Shown here: positions 35,946 through 45,593 of the stretch, one piece after another | Layout: every line of letters starts with the position of its first letter | How positions within the stretch are numbered: position 1 is the first letter of the stretch | Assembly: GCA_015499995.1 (NCBI GenBank) | Contig: JADNRV010000123.1 | Coordinates: 1 to 64,000 of the forward strand | Source of the DNA: Flammula alnicola | Lineage: Eukaryota > Basidiomycota > Agaricomycetes > Agaricales > Strophariaceae | Length of the DNA stretch: 64,000 bases | Reading direction: 5' to 3' | Notes under the pieces: model-generated | Told to the model about the DNA's origin: nothing | Database searches by the model: none | Seen by the model: only the letters and a program-made list of their open reading frames with translations | Program-made: the position numbers and the translations under genes

Positions 35946-37214
35946 ATTACACTATTTTCATTCCATAATCTGCGGAAACAATTACATAGGCTGGCTCCTA
36001 GACTACCTCTCCACCCAATAAAATTATAAAAAGTGTAAGAAGTTCATGTGGAACGGAAGACTCGAGCAAATCAAGACGTTCTGCAATGTGAAAATGTCGG
36101 AGTTTTAAATGCTTTGCCACGCTCCGGCCACGCTTGCCATGCTGATTTTGCAACGCCCAGTACATCGTCCATTCAACCATCGACCTCCCATTTCAAGCTT
36201 ATATGGGAGTGATATATAACTGGACGGAACCTCCGTAACAACACACCAGGTTTGTCGCATTGCGCATACCTGGCATATTATGGGGCGAAGATGCCCTTGT
36301 CTTCTGTCCATTCCGTGCCCACTCAACTCTTTGACCAGCAGATACTCGTCGCGGATAAGTTTCTCGACCCCCCCCCCCGTTATCCTTGAGGAGTGAAAGT
36401 ACAAGGACTTCAGCACCCAACGGCAACTATATCCAGCATTTCGGACCTCGCGAAGATGCCTACGCATTTCTGAGGAGCATTCAGCTGCGACACCCCGACA
36501 TACCTGACCATGAGCCTTACGAGCTTTGGCCGACCCCTCAGCACATACTTCTCCTTCCACAGTCCTATTACGAATTCGACACGCACTCGCCGTCCTGATT
36601 CCATTCATTCGTTCCTCCGCTTGACTCTCAAATGCGGGTATACTGGTTCCCAAGTTTCACACCTTTCTCGAGGGCCTCGTCGAGATTATCATGAATCCTC
36701 CGATGGAGCATTATCACACAGGTTCAAAAGCGCCTCACAATATCTTCATCGGTTACTTGACTCTTTACAGAATCAAACAGGCTGACCTCGACCTACCCCC
36801 AAAGAACTTCGCAAAGTGTATGAGCCTCGATTCGGATACTTTATCTGGCTCCACTCACATTTCTCTGACAGAGGATCTAATGGGAAGGACAGCGTCGTCA
36901 ACAGCGAATCTCCATTCCGGAAAGGCGCTACTACTATTTACCACCAAACGATGTGAGAACGAGACCGAGTACTTATGTACGCGCCAATATTTCTGATACA
37001 TTTCATTTATTATTATCTATCTGTTGGAATAAATAATGCATGCCGCATATCTGCGTGCACTCGCAACCCAATCCCCATTGATGAATGGCAATGGCGCATC
37101 CAGGCATTTGCCGCAGAAAGAGTGACATCACTGCACCGTGGGAGCAGAACTTTCACTGTGTATCGAAATTTCTGGCTTGCTTCTGAGCGCTGAGCACTAA
37201 CAAGGAGAACTACT

Positions 37215-37360
37215 GATTGAGACTACTTAATGCACGTCGAGGTAAGTTAGGAACAAGTGCAAGTTAGATTGTCCCAGCGTGGGAATAAGTTGGGTACAAG
37301 TTACCCCGCTTGCGCTAACTGGGCACAAGTTAACAAGTTAGCTGGTAGTAAGTTACTTTC
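37215..37360. repeat. AAGTTA-type repeat cluster (right)
   Basis: GTAAGTTAGGAACAAG, GCAAGTTAG, ATAAGTTGGG, ACAAGTTAACAAGTTAGC and TAAGTTACTTT units are present. It contains the inverted counterpart of the left terminal AAAGTAACTTA. Confidence 0.75.
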
Positions 37361-37812
37361 TACGCAGTCTTCGGGATGTGACAGATTTCCCACCTTCGTT
37401 GTGCTTATCTTATCTAGCCGAATGCGAGTAGTGTACAGTCATCCCCAAATGAATACAATACACCAAAAGAGGAGTTGGGCTCCAATTCAGAACCACGTCT
37501 ACGAGCTTTGTCAGATCATCAACATATTTGTGCGGGTACTACTATCATCCTCGCTTGCGACCAGCAGACCCATGAGCGCTGAGCATCCAAACCTATGGGT
37601 CTCGCGCGTACGTCCTCGTCCATGTCGTCCACGCCTATCCAGCGTATTCCCACTCTCTGCGCTTCCTTTCTGACCACATGGTCCCCACTAGCTCGTCGGC
37701 TTGTGGCAATCCTACACTGTCTAAAAATAATCGGAACTACCTCATGAGGAACCACCGCATGACCGACACCGACTGTTATATCTTTCGCTTCTCCAATCTA
37801 TGATGGGGAAGT

Positions 37813-37819
37813 ATATAAG
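37813..37819 (+). promoter_or_regulatory. TATA-like box of the MFS gene
   Basis: TATATAAG lies about 50 nt upstream of the ATG at 37870. Confidence 0.45.
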
Positions 37820-37869
37820 AGAGGCCTCCCTAAGCCAGAAACTAAAGGCCGCTTCCGCTCTTTCATTTA

Positions 37870-40567
37870 ATGACATCCATGGCATCATTGAAAGGGTTCC
37901 AGGCCGATCCCTCCATGAAGGGGGTGGAGAAGAGCGTTGACATCTCGGGGCACACAAACAAAGAAGGGACTGCATACCAGTCAGAGCTTGGCCCCAAGCC
38001 GAAAAGGAAGCACTTTTTCTTGTCCCTGGATCCTGCGTACGCCGACGCGGTGCGTCGAGATGCTGAAGATGTTGAATTTACTGCAGAGGAAGAGGTAGCG
38101 TGATCTAATACTGTTGATATGCATGTTAATCTGTCTTTTTAGTGAGCTGTTAAGAAGAAGATTGACAATACGGTCCTTCCTCTGGTCATCTGCAGGTGCG
38201 TGCCATAGCTATGCCTAAGAAATACCTAACATTTAGATCTCTACTCAGTTTGGTCTGTAAGTTGCCGTGTCTTAATTAGGAACGCTAGTCGCTCATTCGA
38301 ATACTTTGTCGATATAAGTTAACCAATTGGGTGAGTTAGGTCCACGTAAATGTTCCAATATCAGCGAAGCTGATACTGTTCTCTACAAATGAAGATCGAA
38401 CGAACATGTTCGCCTTCCAGTACTTTCTAATAGGCTCAATACTCATTATTTCTAGCGGAAATGCACACGTCATTCCGGCTTTTAACGAGAATTTCGTGAA
38501 TTTACATCCCTTTTAATGTCTCTTAAATGCTCAAGATTGCTCAGGGAATTACGAACAATAATAAATGGACTCTTGCTTTGAGTATCTTCTATGTCGGATA
38601 TTGTGAGCGTTATTTCCATCTTCATCTCACAGACGATGTTGACATGACGTATGTAGGTCTCCTGGAAATGCCTGCAAATGGTAAATTTTCCTGACTTCTC
38701 GATAAACGAGTCTAATAATCCATCAAATAGTTCTTCAACGCCATATTGGGGCCAATCGTTTGTCCGTATTTCTCATCGTCATATCATGACATGCAACTCA
38801 ATTTCGTGATCGCAGCTTTTTCCTTTCACTCACGTTCTGGGGTTTGGCATCGCTGTCCGTTGTGTATGCGAAAGGATATGGGGGTCTACTAGCTCTGAGG
38901 TTCGTTCATGTCTTCCATTACGGTCCTTAGATATTGATTTTTCTCGTCAAGAGCTTTGATGGGAATCGGAGAGGCAGGCTATTATGCAGGGATGATTTAC
39001 TACTTATCGTTTTGGTACAAACGGTATGTCCTGCCCTATATTTTTACTCGAGGTCAAACGCATTGAGATATCTTCGGGCAGACACGAACTCGCCCTGCGA
39101 ATCAGGTACGTTAATTATTGCACGAGTTAGGACCTGCCTAATGCCTTACTTAGTCTATGTATGACTGGAACTTTACCTGGAGCAATTGGGGTTTGTTTCA
39201 TCAAAACATGATTGCGAATGAAGTCTCATATGGCGCCTCATTTATTTAGGGTCTTCTTGCTTTCGGGTTAGTTCGCACTAATACGTCGTTGCTTCAAGGG
39301 TAAGCTTGTGATCTACCCTCAGCCCGATATTCGCAGTTGACCGATTCAAACGTAATAGGTGGCAGTTCCTTTTTCTCGTTCGTGGTCAATTTTCCGTTGA
39401 AACTCATGTGTTCATTCTCAATCCAGATCGAAGCCATTCCAACTCTCATAATGGCCGTCATGATCCTCTTCTTCCTCCCTTCATTCCCCTTTTCTGCGAC
39501 GTTCCTGAGCCCGAGAGAAAGGGCAATTGCTCAAGCACGTCTGAACCGCGATCACAAACCCCAATCACATGGAGGAATGACGGGATGGGCCGGTTTCAAA
39601 GCTATCATTTCAGATATCAATTCGTGGCTCTTCATGGTGATATACGCCAGCTGTCAGTGTCATCTCATTACCTATGCTCTCCAGTGTTGACTTAAAGTGT
39701 ACCATAGTCAACGTTGGTGTGGCAACGATCTTGTACTTTCTGCCTACAGTGAGTCATAGGTTTTCGCAGTTCGTTGTGGCATGGACACAATTATCAATCC
39801 TTTTAGTTGATCGAGAATCTCGGCTTCTCCTCCATCAATGCACAAGGAATGACAGTAGCTCCTTATTTGGTCGGCTGGTTTATGGTCTTCCTACAAGCAT
39901 GGCATAGTGACCGAACTCGAGAGAGAGGCTGGCATATCATGGCATCTTGTGCCATCTCCTTCATTGGTTATATCATCCTGGCCACGTCTGTCCAGAAGAG
40001 CGTTGGGGCAGCTTATTTCGCGCTGTTCTTGGTCGTCGGCGGAAACTACAGCTTGTTCCCTCTGGTGATGTAAGCCAGCTTTATATGAACGTGCTGGCGT
40101 TGTCTAATAAACTTCTATTTGGTATAGGAGCTGGGCGGCTAACGCGTTCTCGCCGACATCCAAACGAGGTGTAGGGACCGCCTTCATCGTTTCGATATCT
40201 AATTGCGTTTCAATGTAAGTGCCTGGGCCTTCTACTCAACTAAATTGTAACATACATTTTTTATTTGCGTGAAGTGCGTCTCCTCAGATCTATTTTGATC
40301 CGAAAGACGAGTTTCGGAAAGGCCATGCCATTTCTGCCGGGTATATTCACTATAGTCATTCGTAATAACACGAATCTGACCTCTCGAACCAGATGCCTTT
40401 TCGTCTCGTTCCTGGTTACGTTCACCTTGCGCACGCGACTCTCTCTTCTGAACAAAAGAAACCAACAGAGAATGTCTGCTTTGTCGAAAGATGAGAAAGA
40501 GAGGCTTGAGGCTCAGGTGGAAGGAGAGATCTGGGATAATGACCCTCGATATGTCTTCATGACGTGA
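37870..40567 (+). CDS. MFS transporter, allantoate permease (DAL5)-like
   Basis: This is a twelve-helix major facilitator of the anion:cation symporter/DAL5 type, which imports small organic anions or ureides at the plasma membrane. Recognised pieces in order: a hydrophilic N-terminus ending FTAEEE; VKKKIDNTVLPLVIC (38.15-38.19 kb); NKWTLALSIFYVGY (38.56 kb); IGEAGYYAGMIYYLSFWYK, the family signature after helix 4 (38.95-39.02 kb); IEAIPTLIMAVMILFFLPSF and FLSPRERAIAQARLN (39.4-39.55 kb); NLGFSSINAQGMTVAPYLVG (39.8 kb); SWAANAFSPTSKRGVGTAF (40.13-40.18 kb); and the C-terminal DDE-free tail ending NDPRYVFMT with a stop at 40567. The last exons join with clean introns. The first junction (after EEE) gives a stop with the only obvious sites, and helices 1-3 are hard to reconstruct, so the 5' part may carry a lesion. 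The CACTA element lies 158 bp downstream. Confidence 0.65.
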
Positions 40568-40722
40568 TCGCAGGCCCTTTATTAACGGATTCTGTTTACC
40601 AAGGAAAATACGGATCACTTTCCTACCTCAAATGAATGCCGTTTACGCACAACACTGCAGAAGACTTGACCGGCGCTTGTAGCTGAGATCCAGCTTGAAA
40701 AGACCAGCTCTCGCGATATGGA

Positions 40723-40725
40723 TGA
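40723..40725. repeat. target-site duplication TGA (left)
   Basis: This TGA abuts the left end of the CACTA element and is repeated at 48986-48988 after the right end. A 3-bp duplication is typical of CACTA insertions. Confidence 0.85.
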
Positions 40726-40801
40726 CACAAGGGGCAAACCATAGGGCAGTCGAAAATCAACTGCCCTTAAGGCAGTTGGCTGGCAGTGGGCTGGCGGTTG
40801 A
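40726..40801 (+). repeat. CACTA terminal inverted repeat (left)
   Basis: 76 bp; inverted partner at 48910-48985. Confidence 0.9.
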
Positions 40802-41038
40802 TTTCGGATGTATGACAAATGTCAATGATAATATCGATTCAGTTCCGATAACATGCACGTGACATTTTCTCGGTCACATGCTTGACTCTCATTTTGCAAA
40901 AGACAAAGGGCGAGCGCGACGCGACGTGCCAAGGGACATGTTGGCCATGCAACGAGGCCACGCACAACATGAGTCTTGCCTTGCGAAAATCAAGGACGAT
41001 TATCCTTTGACTTGTACCGCATCCTTTGCTGTTCTGCT

Positions 41039-42696
41039 ATGGCAGACATCCCTACCAGCTCGGAATCCTCGGATGGCCCAGATGTCCAAATGGATGGCCC
41101 CTCTCAGCAGACGCTCAGCGCTACGCAGCCACAGCTTGCTGCCTCAGGCTCTAGGCCTAAACGCAAGAGAGCAAACAGCGACACCTCCAATCGCTCGTCG
41201 CGTGCAAAGAAATCTCGCACTGGCCGCTCAAAGAAACACAAGAAGCCCAAACGGCCAAGTGATTGGCATTTGAGTAAAGATGAAATACCGAAAGAGGCAG
41301 AGGAGACCAAGGTGCCATGCACGTCTCAGCTTTTTCAATATTAAGTTTACATCAACAATTTTTTGTCTAGCTGGCACTTGAGCTCCATGTCCATATTCTC
41401 TGGGGTCTGCCAGACCAGAATACGATCCCGCCGGTGGTCAACGATGACATGAAGTTGTCGTTCAGAAGACGTTTTTCCTCCCGTGCACAAGTGAAGCGTA
41501 CGGTCACTACTTCCCTGGATGAGCATGCCAACAATGTCGATGATGCTCGCGCCAGAGTGGAGCGTCTGCTACGCTCTCTATCAGAAAATGGCACCATCTC
41601 AAATAACATTCGACGCATGGAAGAATCTGATCTTCTCTTCATGTTCGGCACTGTGGCATGTGCTGAACTTGGTCGTTGGGCGCCTGATGTTCTGAGCCGC
41701 AATCCGACATCGTTGTACAATGGACTCCATGAGGAGATTGCTCTCAAAACATTCAGACAGGTCTCGACAAACTTTGGGTACACTCACATCAGAAATAATC
41801 TATCATTCGCTGAGGACAACCGCTTTATACGGAAACTCTACCGGAATTTTGTCCATGCATATATGCATGACATTGCCAGGCTGGAGCAGAAGAAACCTCA
41901 GAGTGTTGCCAAACTCAAGAGTAATACGAATGTGTATAAACATCGGAGCAAGGTACGTATGCCACCGTGTTTATCTCATCAGTTAGGAAATTGGAGTAAC
42001 AAATTTTCATAGCTCGCCCACAGCCGAGTTGATGTCCTGAAAGCACAGGGGTTCAATGCCCTTGTTGTTGCTCTTGCTAACGAAACCGAGGCGCATTCTG
42101 ACGAGGAATTCGACTCCGAGAGCGGAAGTTACTTCATCACACAGAAGCATGGCCGATCAACAAAAGTCAAGGATTTTTTTAGAATGGCAGATCTCCAGCA
42201 TCAGCGCATGGCTAGAAGCAAGAGAGGTAGTCCTCACCGGTAAATTTCTTGTATGCTCTCCGTTGTTCTTTAACTTACCATATAATCTAGGGCTGAACGT
42301 CGTCGCGAAGAGCCCCAGGTTCCGAGGGAGTCCAAGTTCCAAGCTCTGCCATCCGAGGTACCTATTGACTGGTTTAGCCCCACGTACTGGAATAATGACT
42401 TGACGCTTCGCGAGCGTGCCGATATCATTGCCAAGAATGGTGTCAAGGTTGCACTGCCTTTGGCGGAGCACTGTAAGACGTGGGCAGATTGTGCGAAGTG
42501 GAAGAACCTGTCGGAAGTCCAATTTGCATCGACTTTTGGCAAGGAAGTCCTGAAGATGTACAATCTACCCACCGAGGAAGAATTGAAGGAGCTCGAGAAG
42601 TGGGAGAATGGGGATGATGATGACTTGGATGACTCGGAAGAGGATGAGGATGAGGACGAGGAGGAGGAGGACGAAGAGGATGAGGAGGATGAATAA
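41039..42696 (+). CDS. accessory protein of the CACTA element
   Basis: Four exons (41039-41311, 41371-41952, 42013-about 42227, about 42292-42696) join cleanly and give roughly 490 aa. The N-terminus is Ser/Gln-rich and then strongly basic (RPKRKRANS, KKSRTGRSKKHKKPKRPS), like a nuclear-localisation or DNA-binding tail. The central part is helical, with conserved-looking WGLPDQNTIPP, FMFGTVACAELGRWAPDV and FVHAYMHDIARLEQKKP segments. The C-terminus (VPIDWFSPTYWNNDLTLRER) leads into a long Asp/Glu tract before the stop at 42696. I do not recognise a named domain. The position inside the inverted repeats and the arrangement convergent with the transposase argue for a transposon-encoded helper (TnpA-like role inferred). 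Confidence 0.75.
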
Positions 42697-42834
42697 TTTT
42701 TTTCTTTTGGTTTTCCCTATTCTTTTCTTCTCTTCAATCAACGTAGAGCATTGAACATTGGGTCTTATCACACAGATTATAAAAACACAAAAATATATAT
42801 ATTTATCATTGTAAACTATGATACCTGAAGAGCC

Positions 42835-42952
42835 CCATCCACGTAGGCTCGGGCATTTGGGGTCTGCCCATGCCCAGATCCTCCGCCTGCCTCCTCTCCT
42901 GCTCCTCCGCCTCTCCGCATCGACCTCGGCCTCCATCTTCTCCAGCGCGATG
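42835..42952 (-). repeat. direct repeat inside the captured gene, unit 1
   Basis: This segment of about 117 bp matches 43561-43676 in the same orientation with roughly 85-90 percent identity by eye (GTAGGCTCGGGC and TCTCCTGCTCCTCCGCCTCT landmarks). Confidence 0.75.
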
Positions 42953-43560
42953 CCGTGCTTCGAGCCGCCCACGACATCGTCCTCCGTTGATGACACGAGC
43001 GTAGCGTCCGTGTCCACGTCATCGCCTTCGCCCTCCTCCCTCGACCCACTGCCCCCTGGGATAATACACCTTTCTGAAGCTTTCCATCGAAGAGTACGAC
43101 CTCAGACTGGGGGGCGTCACCAGCCCGTCATTGGGCTTGATCGAGTCCATTGCCCATCCCATATATCAGTGTCAAGTATTGCTGTATATGCTGCTGCAGC
43201 TGCACCTGGATCTGCTGCAGCTGCCGGCTGGCGAGTGTCGTCTGCAGCGTGGCCATCTTCTCGAGCCCTGTGTCAACCTGGCATGACTTTGCTTCCCACT
43301 CCTCGCGCGCTTTCGCGAGTCACTCGTGTTCTTGGCCCTCGACGGACTTCTCCCACTCGGCCATCACCTCCACCAGCGACTCCTTTTCCTTGCTTCGAAA
43401 GCTTCTGCCCCTGCTCATAGACATCGTCCGTCCCTCGTCGTCCGTCCCTCGCAGCTCAGACAAAGATACATGCGATAACGGAGATGTCATGGACGACCAT
43501 CGTGGTCCACTGCCGAGGAGTGATGCTCGGGCAGGATACGAGTACGAGTCCGCATCGCGC

Positions 43561-43676
43561 AGACCCATCCGCGTAGGCTCGGGCGTTCGCGGTCTGCCCA
43601 CACCCAGATTCTCCGCCCGCCTCTTCTCCTGCTCCTCCGCCTCTGCATCGACCTCGGCCTCCGTCTTCTCCAACCC
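43561..43676 (-). repeat. direct repeat inside the captured gene, unit 2
   Basis: This is the counterpart of 42835-42952. It encodes the VGRPRTPEPTRMGLR region in the better-preserved copy. Confidence 0.75.
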
Positions 43677-44147
43677 CGTTCAGTGGCGTGCTCTTGTCAA
43701 ATCTTCTTCATCTTGTTCCCTCTCTCCCTCCAGGACACAGCCCTCGTCGTGCTCGTGCTCCTCATGTTGCTCGTGGTGTAGTGGGGGGGTGCAGTTGCAC
43801 TCACATCGTGGCGGCTCAGCATGGGCAGCAGCTTGCGCCTCCATTTCACGGCGGCTTTCCTTCACCATCAAAGATACTTCGCGCTTTACCGTCTCCTGCT
43901 CTGTGAGGGCACCTTCGAGTGCCCGCACCTTGTCGAGATGCGAGGTGAGATAGGACTGGGTGTCTCTTAATTGCGATTGAAGGTCTACGACGGCAGCTGC
44001 TGACACCGATGACGAAGGGCTGATGGAGGGCTGCTGAGGCGAGGGAGAGTTCGATCCACCCGCTTGTGGGTGGGCTTCCTTAGGCAGTCGCACCGGTGGC
44101 AGATGTGTTGGGAATGGAGGCAGATTAGCAGGCTGGGTGGCAGAAGA

Positions 44148-44810
44148 TCAATGCACATAACAAGAAAACAGCTCAGAAGAACATACCACGGCGCCACAGA
44201 GATGGGGTCCAGATATGTCTCTGTAATGCTTGAGGAGTCGTCGGAGGACTCGCGTGGCCACGTCGTCGGCCATACAAGAGCCTGAGATGAGCGTCATCAA
44301 GCTGCGGGCTTTGACGACCTCTGCCCTTGTACAGCATGTGAACAGGGCCTCATATGTTGCATATCGAGTTGATAAAGACTCGGTAGTACCGATGTCAAGC
44401 ATGCGTTTTGCGAGTGTACCGACGTTGGTTGCTAGAGCAGAGGCTTCTTCCATAGAATCTGCAGCAGTTTGAGTGAATGAAGAAAAGCGAACGGAAGAGC
44501 AATGACTTACAGGTCGTTATACCGACAACTTGCTGGCCAGTCGGTCAGTGTACATACTCAGAGAAGTTCCCTCCAAGCCAGCCTCAATGCTACCCTCCAA
44601 TTCGTGTCCTCGATCCAGCTCTTTCTGTCATCCGTATTTAACCAAACGTTCTCGGGCCATGAGCTGGTCATCGATAGCAGTGAATTGTGGGCAAACTCCA
44701 AGAGCCATGCGAGCTTGACGAGGATTGGCAATGATGGAAGCACCGTCGATGTACACGTCGCCAGTATCGGGTATGATATCGGATGCGCAGCTGAAAGGGC
44801 TGAGAAAGCA
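44148..44810 (-). pseudogene. captured ABCA-type ABC transporter fragment
   Basis: On the minus strand the nucleotide-binding domain of an ABCA-family transporter is recognisable: GDVYIDGASIIANP, ALGVCPQFTAIDDQL (the Q-loop region), then MYTDRLASKLS, which ends right at the ABC signature. The signature continuation and the Walker B and D-loop section are missing. The sequence resumes across about 60 nt with SMEEASALATNVGTLAKRML, GTTESLSTRYATYEA and SLMTLISGSCMADDVATR. The Walker A is absent upstream of 44.81 kb. Without Walker A, the full signature and Walker B it cannot work. It is a fragment of a host gene lying within the transposon, in the same orientation as the coiled-coil relic beside it. 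Confidence 0.82.
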
Positions 44811-44839
44811 GAGGCGGCTGCTGGCGCTGTCACGGTCCG

Positions 44840-45590
44840 TGTACGTGCTCATTGTCGCTGTCGTCGGCGTGGTGCATAGTTGTTGGGGGATAGCGAGGGA
44901 GGTGTTGCAGTGGCTGGCTGGCGATGGCACAGTGATGGAGAGAAGGGTGTGCTGGTCGGGCCTGTGGGCGGAGCGTTGGGCATGGCGACGCGGGGTGAAG
45001 AGCGGTGGCTTGTCATGGTGCGCGGTCGTTGGGCATCGCAGTGTCGCAGCAGTGGGTGGGTGGTGCTGGCACACCGAGTCGCAGGTGCTCGTTGCGGATT
45101 GGAAGGTGGTGCGTCAAGAGTGGAGGCAGGTGCGTCGCGGGCTTCACCTTTTTCCCTGGGACAGGAGGGGGTGCTGTGCGGGCCTGTGGGCAGCGGATCG
45201 GGCACGGTGGGTGGTTCGGACGAGCTGAGCTAGCACTCGCATTGTGCAACCAGGTTTGAGCGCGGTCAGCAGAGTGCCCGCTCGATTTCGTTGACGACGA
45301 TCGCCGTTCTCGCTTTGCAACGGCGCAAAGAGTTTGCGCGGATGCACTGTGAGGGAATTTGGGAGTAACCCAATCCCATCCTTATTGTGTGGGTAGAGGC
45401 GACGTGAGGCAGAGGGCAGTGCAGGATCGTACTGGAGAGGATGGTGGGGGTGGGAATAAGAGCATCGATGGTTGAGCAAAGTTCAAACAAATGCCGAAAC
45501 CCGGCAGCATCCAAAACAAAGTCCCAAATATTAGGCACCCAATAAACGTGCAACGGAATACAGGTAATATTTCATGTAGTGAAATACCAA
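44840..45590. other. CACTA interior, nothing recognised
   Basis: This GC-rich stretch (44.85-45.25 kb) has long but featureless frames in several directions, typical of biased composition. No gene is supported. Confidence 0.4.
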
Positions 45591-45593
45591 ACA

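Larger units (their letters stand above)
28616..37359. mobile_element. large transposon with AAGTTAAC-type subterminal repeats (boundaries tentative)
   Basis: Clusters of AAGTTA/AAGTTAAC motifs occur at 28.62-28.74, 35.80-35.95 and 37.21-37.36 kb and nowhere else in the window. The outermost clusters contain an inverted match: AAAGTAACTTA at 28616-28626 with GCTAACTT just inside, and TAAGTTACTTT at 37349-37359 with AAGTTAGC just inside. The right end could instead be the 35.95 kb cluster. No clear target-site duplication was seen. The interior holds the very large transposase-like gene at 30.05-35.34 kb. Subterminal repeats of this sort usually bind the transposase. Confidence 0.6.
35336..37860. 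other. right part of the large element and flank, no gene recognised
   Basis: It holds two AAGTTAAC repeat clusters (35.80-35.95 and 37.21-37.36 kb) and a run of ten C at about 36371-36380. The open frames at 36.1-37.0 kb on both strands show no family motifs. Confidence 0.45.
42820..44140 (-). pseudogene. captured coiled-coil/acidic protein gene relic
   Basis: Read on the minus strand from about 44093, the relic gives a low-complexity stretch (SPSPQQPSISPSSS) and then a coiled coil (VVDLQSQLRDTQSYLTSHLD, KVRALEGALTEQETVKREV). An acidic/His stretch and a stop at 43680 follow. After that come VDAEAEEQEKRRAENLG, VGRPRTPEPTRMGLRDADS, LVEVMAEWEKSVEGQEHEW and LQTTLASRQLQQIQVQLQQ, then a stop near 43.13 kb. 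The family cannot be named with confidence. The same segments in the same order form the relic at 14.86-15.66 kb, showing that this is a host gene rather than transposon code. A piece of it is duplicated inside this relic. Confidence 0.65.

Noticed and set aside
36365..36382. Run of ten C residues
   Set aside because: A simple homopolymer; it may be a sequencing or assembly artefact. No associated feature.
44725..45260. Several long overlapping frames on both strands
   Set aside because: GC-rich sequence with few stop codons. There are no motifs and no consistent frame, and the region lies in the CACTA interior.
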